DNA of 64,000 nt, taken from positions 219,068 through 283,067 of the forward strand of contig NZ_JBPSEH010000005.1 of NCBI RefSeq assembly GCF_051488685.1, given 5' to 3'. Of this stretch, positions 62,381 to 64,000 are shown one piece after another. This DNA comes from Melioribacter sp051488685. GTDB lineage: Bacteria; Bacteroidota; Ignavibacteria; Ignavibacteriales; Melioribacteraceae. Position 1 is the stretch's first letter. Every line of letters begins with the position of its first letter. The position numbers and the translations under genes were made by a program. The notes below the pieces were generated by a model. That model searched no databases and was not told where the DNA came from. It saw nothing but the letters and a program-made list of their open reading frames with translations.

Positions 62381-63862
62381 TCATTTCACAATGCCGTTCG
62401 TATAAAATCCAATTACTTTTTTGATATGTTCTTCACAAACTCTACAGAAAGGTTTAGCGCCTTTAGAAAACATCAAACAATCGAGCATTGGTCGATACAT
62501 TCCTTCTGATGAATAGCCCGCTCCTTCGAATGCACCAACTTTATTCCAGTATTTTGAGTTTCTCAAGTAACGATCAACTTCAGCACTGTGTTCTTTATCC
62601 TTCCGATTATATTCTTCCTGCAATTTTTTTATTTCACTTTCGGGAGCCTTTATTTTCTTTAATTGAGCAATTTTTTTGTTTAACTCAGCGCGTTCCTTTT
62701 GCCATTTTAAATCCATCTTATCAAATTCTTCTTTTTCCCATGGGGTGGGCAATTCGATTCCTGCAGTGACAAGAGATTTCCACTTCAAATTTTCTTTGTC
62801 GAGCAGACGGGTTATATTCGGTTCGACAGGCTCCAAATCTTTTGGGTAGAATTCGTTGTATGCTACCGAATTTGTATAATATTCGTCGGCAAGTCCTCCG
62901 AAGGAATGTCCGAATTCATGAAGAAAGATATAATCGCTGAATTGGTTGTCGGATGTAAAAGTACAATAAAAATTATAGATACCACCCCCACCGTATCTTT
63001 CTGTGTTACACATAATATAAATAGCATCATATGGAACAAGAGCGGCCAGGTCCCTCATTGTTTTATTGTCTTCTGTCAATACATATCTTTCGGAGCCAAG
63101 AGAATAAAATGTTGTGCCGAGTAAGTTATTTTTGAATTGACCGGCATCAGGCTCGTCGATGCCACTTTCCTCGGATGCTCTGTAAATCCCAGTAAAGTTG
63201 ATCTTATCTTTAAATTGATTGTAAGGAGAAAAATTCATTATCAAATCTGTATAGCGCTTTAGATCTTTTTGAAATTTTTCTTCTTCGTCTTTAGTGTAGC
63301 CGTCGCCCAAGATCAAAATATCCAGACATTCATGGGGATCTTTTGCAATGTGGGATTTAATAATTTTAGCCTGGCTATCGAAGAATTCTTTTCTTATTAC
63401 TGTAACATCGTCGGGATCTATTAGTGTACTGAATATTTCTTTGAGCTGGTTTGATCGATCGCGTTTTTCGAGAACGAATTTAATTTTGTTTTTCGGCGCC
63501 GGAATAATTGCACTTTCGTGGTACGTACGCAAAATTCCCGAGGCTGCATCATCGGTAGTCTGGTATTCTTTAAAATAGCTGTCGAAGCCCTTCGAATAGA
63601 GCAATCTGCCGTCGTTTGCATCGTAAATTTTGTAATAGTATGCCCCGTTGTTAAACTCGTCAATCAGATTTAATTTGCTGCCCGCCCAGATACCGTAGAT
63701 ATAAATACGGTCGATGCTCACAAATTCCCGTTCTGAATCACCGGTATGATAGTAGTCGATTCGCATAGTTTTGTCTTCAAAAAACTTTTCGAATTCACTT
63801 TGTGCTTTGATAACATTGAATAACATAATCATGAATACTAATGCAGTTAAAACTTTTCTCAT
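62381..63862 (-). CDS. Secreted M64-family (IgA-peptidase-like) metallopeptidase
   Basis: A periplasmic or outer-surface zinc peptidase of 493 aa. The signal peptide ends FNVIKAQ. An N-terminal immunoglobulin-like domain is followed by the peptidase domain with DILILGDGYTKDEEEKF and the zinc motif HEFGHSFGGLADEYY. An unusual, highly charged helical insert (about residues 385-440, with LNKKIAQLKKIKAPESEIKK) follows the active site. The C-terminal CRVCEEHIKKVIGFY is typical of M64. The physiological substrate is unknown. Confidence 0.85.
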   Translation of the reverse strand: MRKVLTALVFMIMLFNVIKAQSEFEKFFEDKTMRIDYYHTGDSEREFVSIDRIYIYGIWAGSKLNLIDEFNNGAYYYKIYDANDGRLLYSKGFDSYFKEYQTTDDAASGILRTYHESAIIPAPKNKIKFVLEKRDRSNQLKEIFSTLIDPDDVTVIRKEFFDSQAKIIKSHIAKDPHECLDILILGDGYTKDEEEKFQKDLKRYTDLIMNFSPYNQFKDKINFTGIYRASEESGIDEPDAGQFKNNLLGTTFYSLGSERYVLTEDNKTMRDLAALVPYDAIYIMCNTERYGGGGIYNFYCTFTSDNQFSDYIFLHEFGHSFGGLADEYYTNSVAYNEFYPKDLEPVEPNITRLLDKENLKWKSLVTAGIELPTPWEKEEFDKMDLKWQKERAELNKKIAQLKKIKAPESEIKKLQEEYNRKDKEHSAEVDRYLRNSKYWNKVGAFEGAGYSSEGMYRPMLDCLMFSKGAKPFCRVCEEHIKKVIGFYTNGIVK

Positions 63863-64000
63863 GTTGGTTTTCCTTTTTTTTCGTAAAAATACGTTTATTA
63901 AATTATTGGAAAAATTTATGTAAAAGAAACCTCTGAAAAATTATCCAGAATTTAAAAACTTTTTAATGAAAAGCGTTGTAAGAGAATAAACAAAAAAGAG

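Overview
This 64 kb window looks like chromosomal DNA from a member of the Bacteroidota/Chlorobiota/Ignavibacteriota lineage. An Ignavibacteria-type organism (Melioribacter or Ignavibacterium relatives) fits best. The grounds are a Sec-exported clade II NosZ cluster, DUF5916, YfhO and patatin-BamA type outer-membrane proteins, and multihaem cytochromes beside nrfHA. The assignment is inferred from gene content and protein style, not from a marker-gene search. I found no rRNA, tRNA, transposase, phage gene or CRISPR array.

Layout. 1-9133 (+): surface-polysaccharide genes (epimerase, glycosyltransferases, YfhO protein, flippase), with a conspicuously AT-rich two-gene segment (about 6420-8215) that abuts a 5'-truncated glycosyltransferase. 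9209-12382 (+): methyltransferase, RlmD, VOC protein and a helical repeat protein. 12376-17788 (-): patatin/BamA-like protein, then yidC-yidD-rnpA-rpmH. 18173-22020 (+): DUF5916 outer-membrane protein and a lipoprotein hydrolase. 22017-26697 (-): thrC-thrB-asd-lysC, preceded by a Thr-rich leader peptide. 26946-31147 (-): DUF255 protein, FKBP and a radical SAM protein. 31321-38338 (+): two-component system, DUF3109, rpoN, an ICMT-like protein, hslV-hslU and an acid phosphatase. 38343-41038 (-): phosphoesterase and glgA.

41182-57117 is the most coherent accessory block: a nitrogen-oxide locus. On the minus strand, in transcription order, lie an Rrf2 regulator, RIC/ScdA di-iron repair protein, cytochrome c, nosZ, a membrane protein, nosL, nosD, nosF, nosY, a ferredoxin, a DUF438-hemerythrin-PAS protein, a DUF1858 protein and an octahaem cytochrome. 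Divergently on the plus strand lie a NapH/NosR-like ferredoxin membrane protein, nrfH, nrfA and a porin. A perfect 18 bp inverted repeat sits between the two arms. The locus appears to combine N2O reduction, ammonifying nitrite reduction and protection from nitrosative stress. No nitrite-to-NO reductase (nirS/nirK) or NO reductase (norB) is present in the window.

57144-63862 holds assorted genes: a hydrolase, an SPFH membrane protein with two small partners, a TetR regulator, a threonine dehydratase-like enzyme, a DJ-1/PfpI protein and an M64 peptidase.

The main surprises are an in-frame amber codon that cuts nosZ exactly between its CuZ propeller and CuA domain, and a second in-frame amber inside the DNA-binding helix of the tetR gene. 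TAG also ends several normal genes here, so wholesale reassignment of UAG is unlikely.
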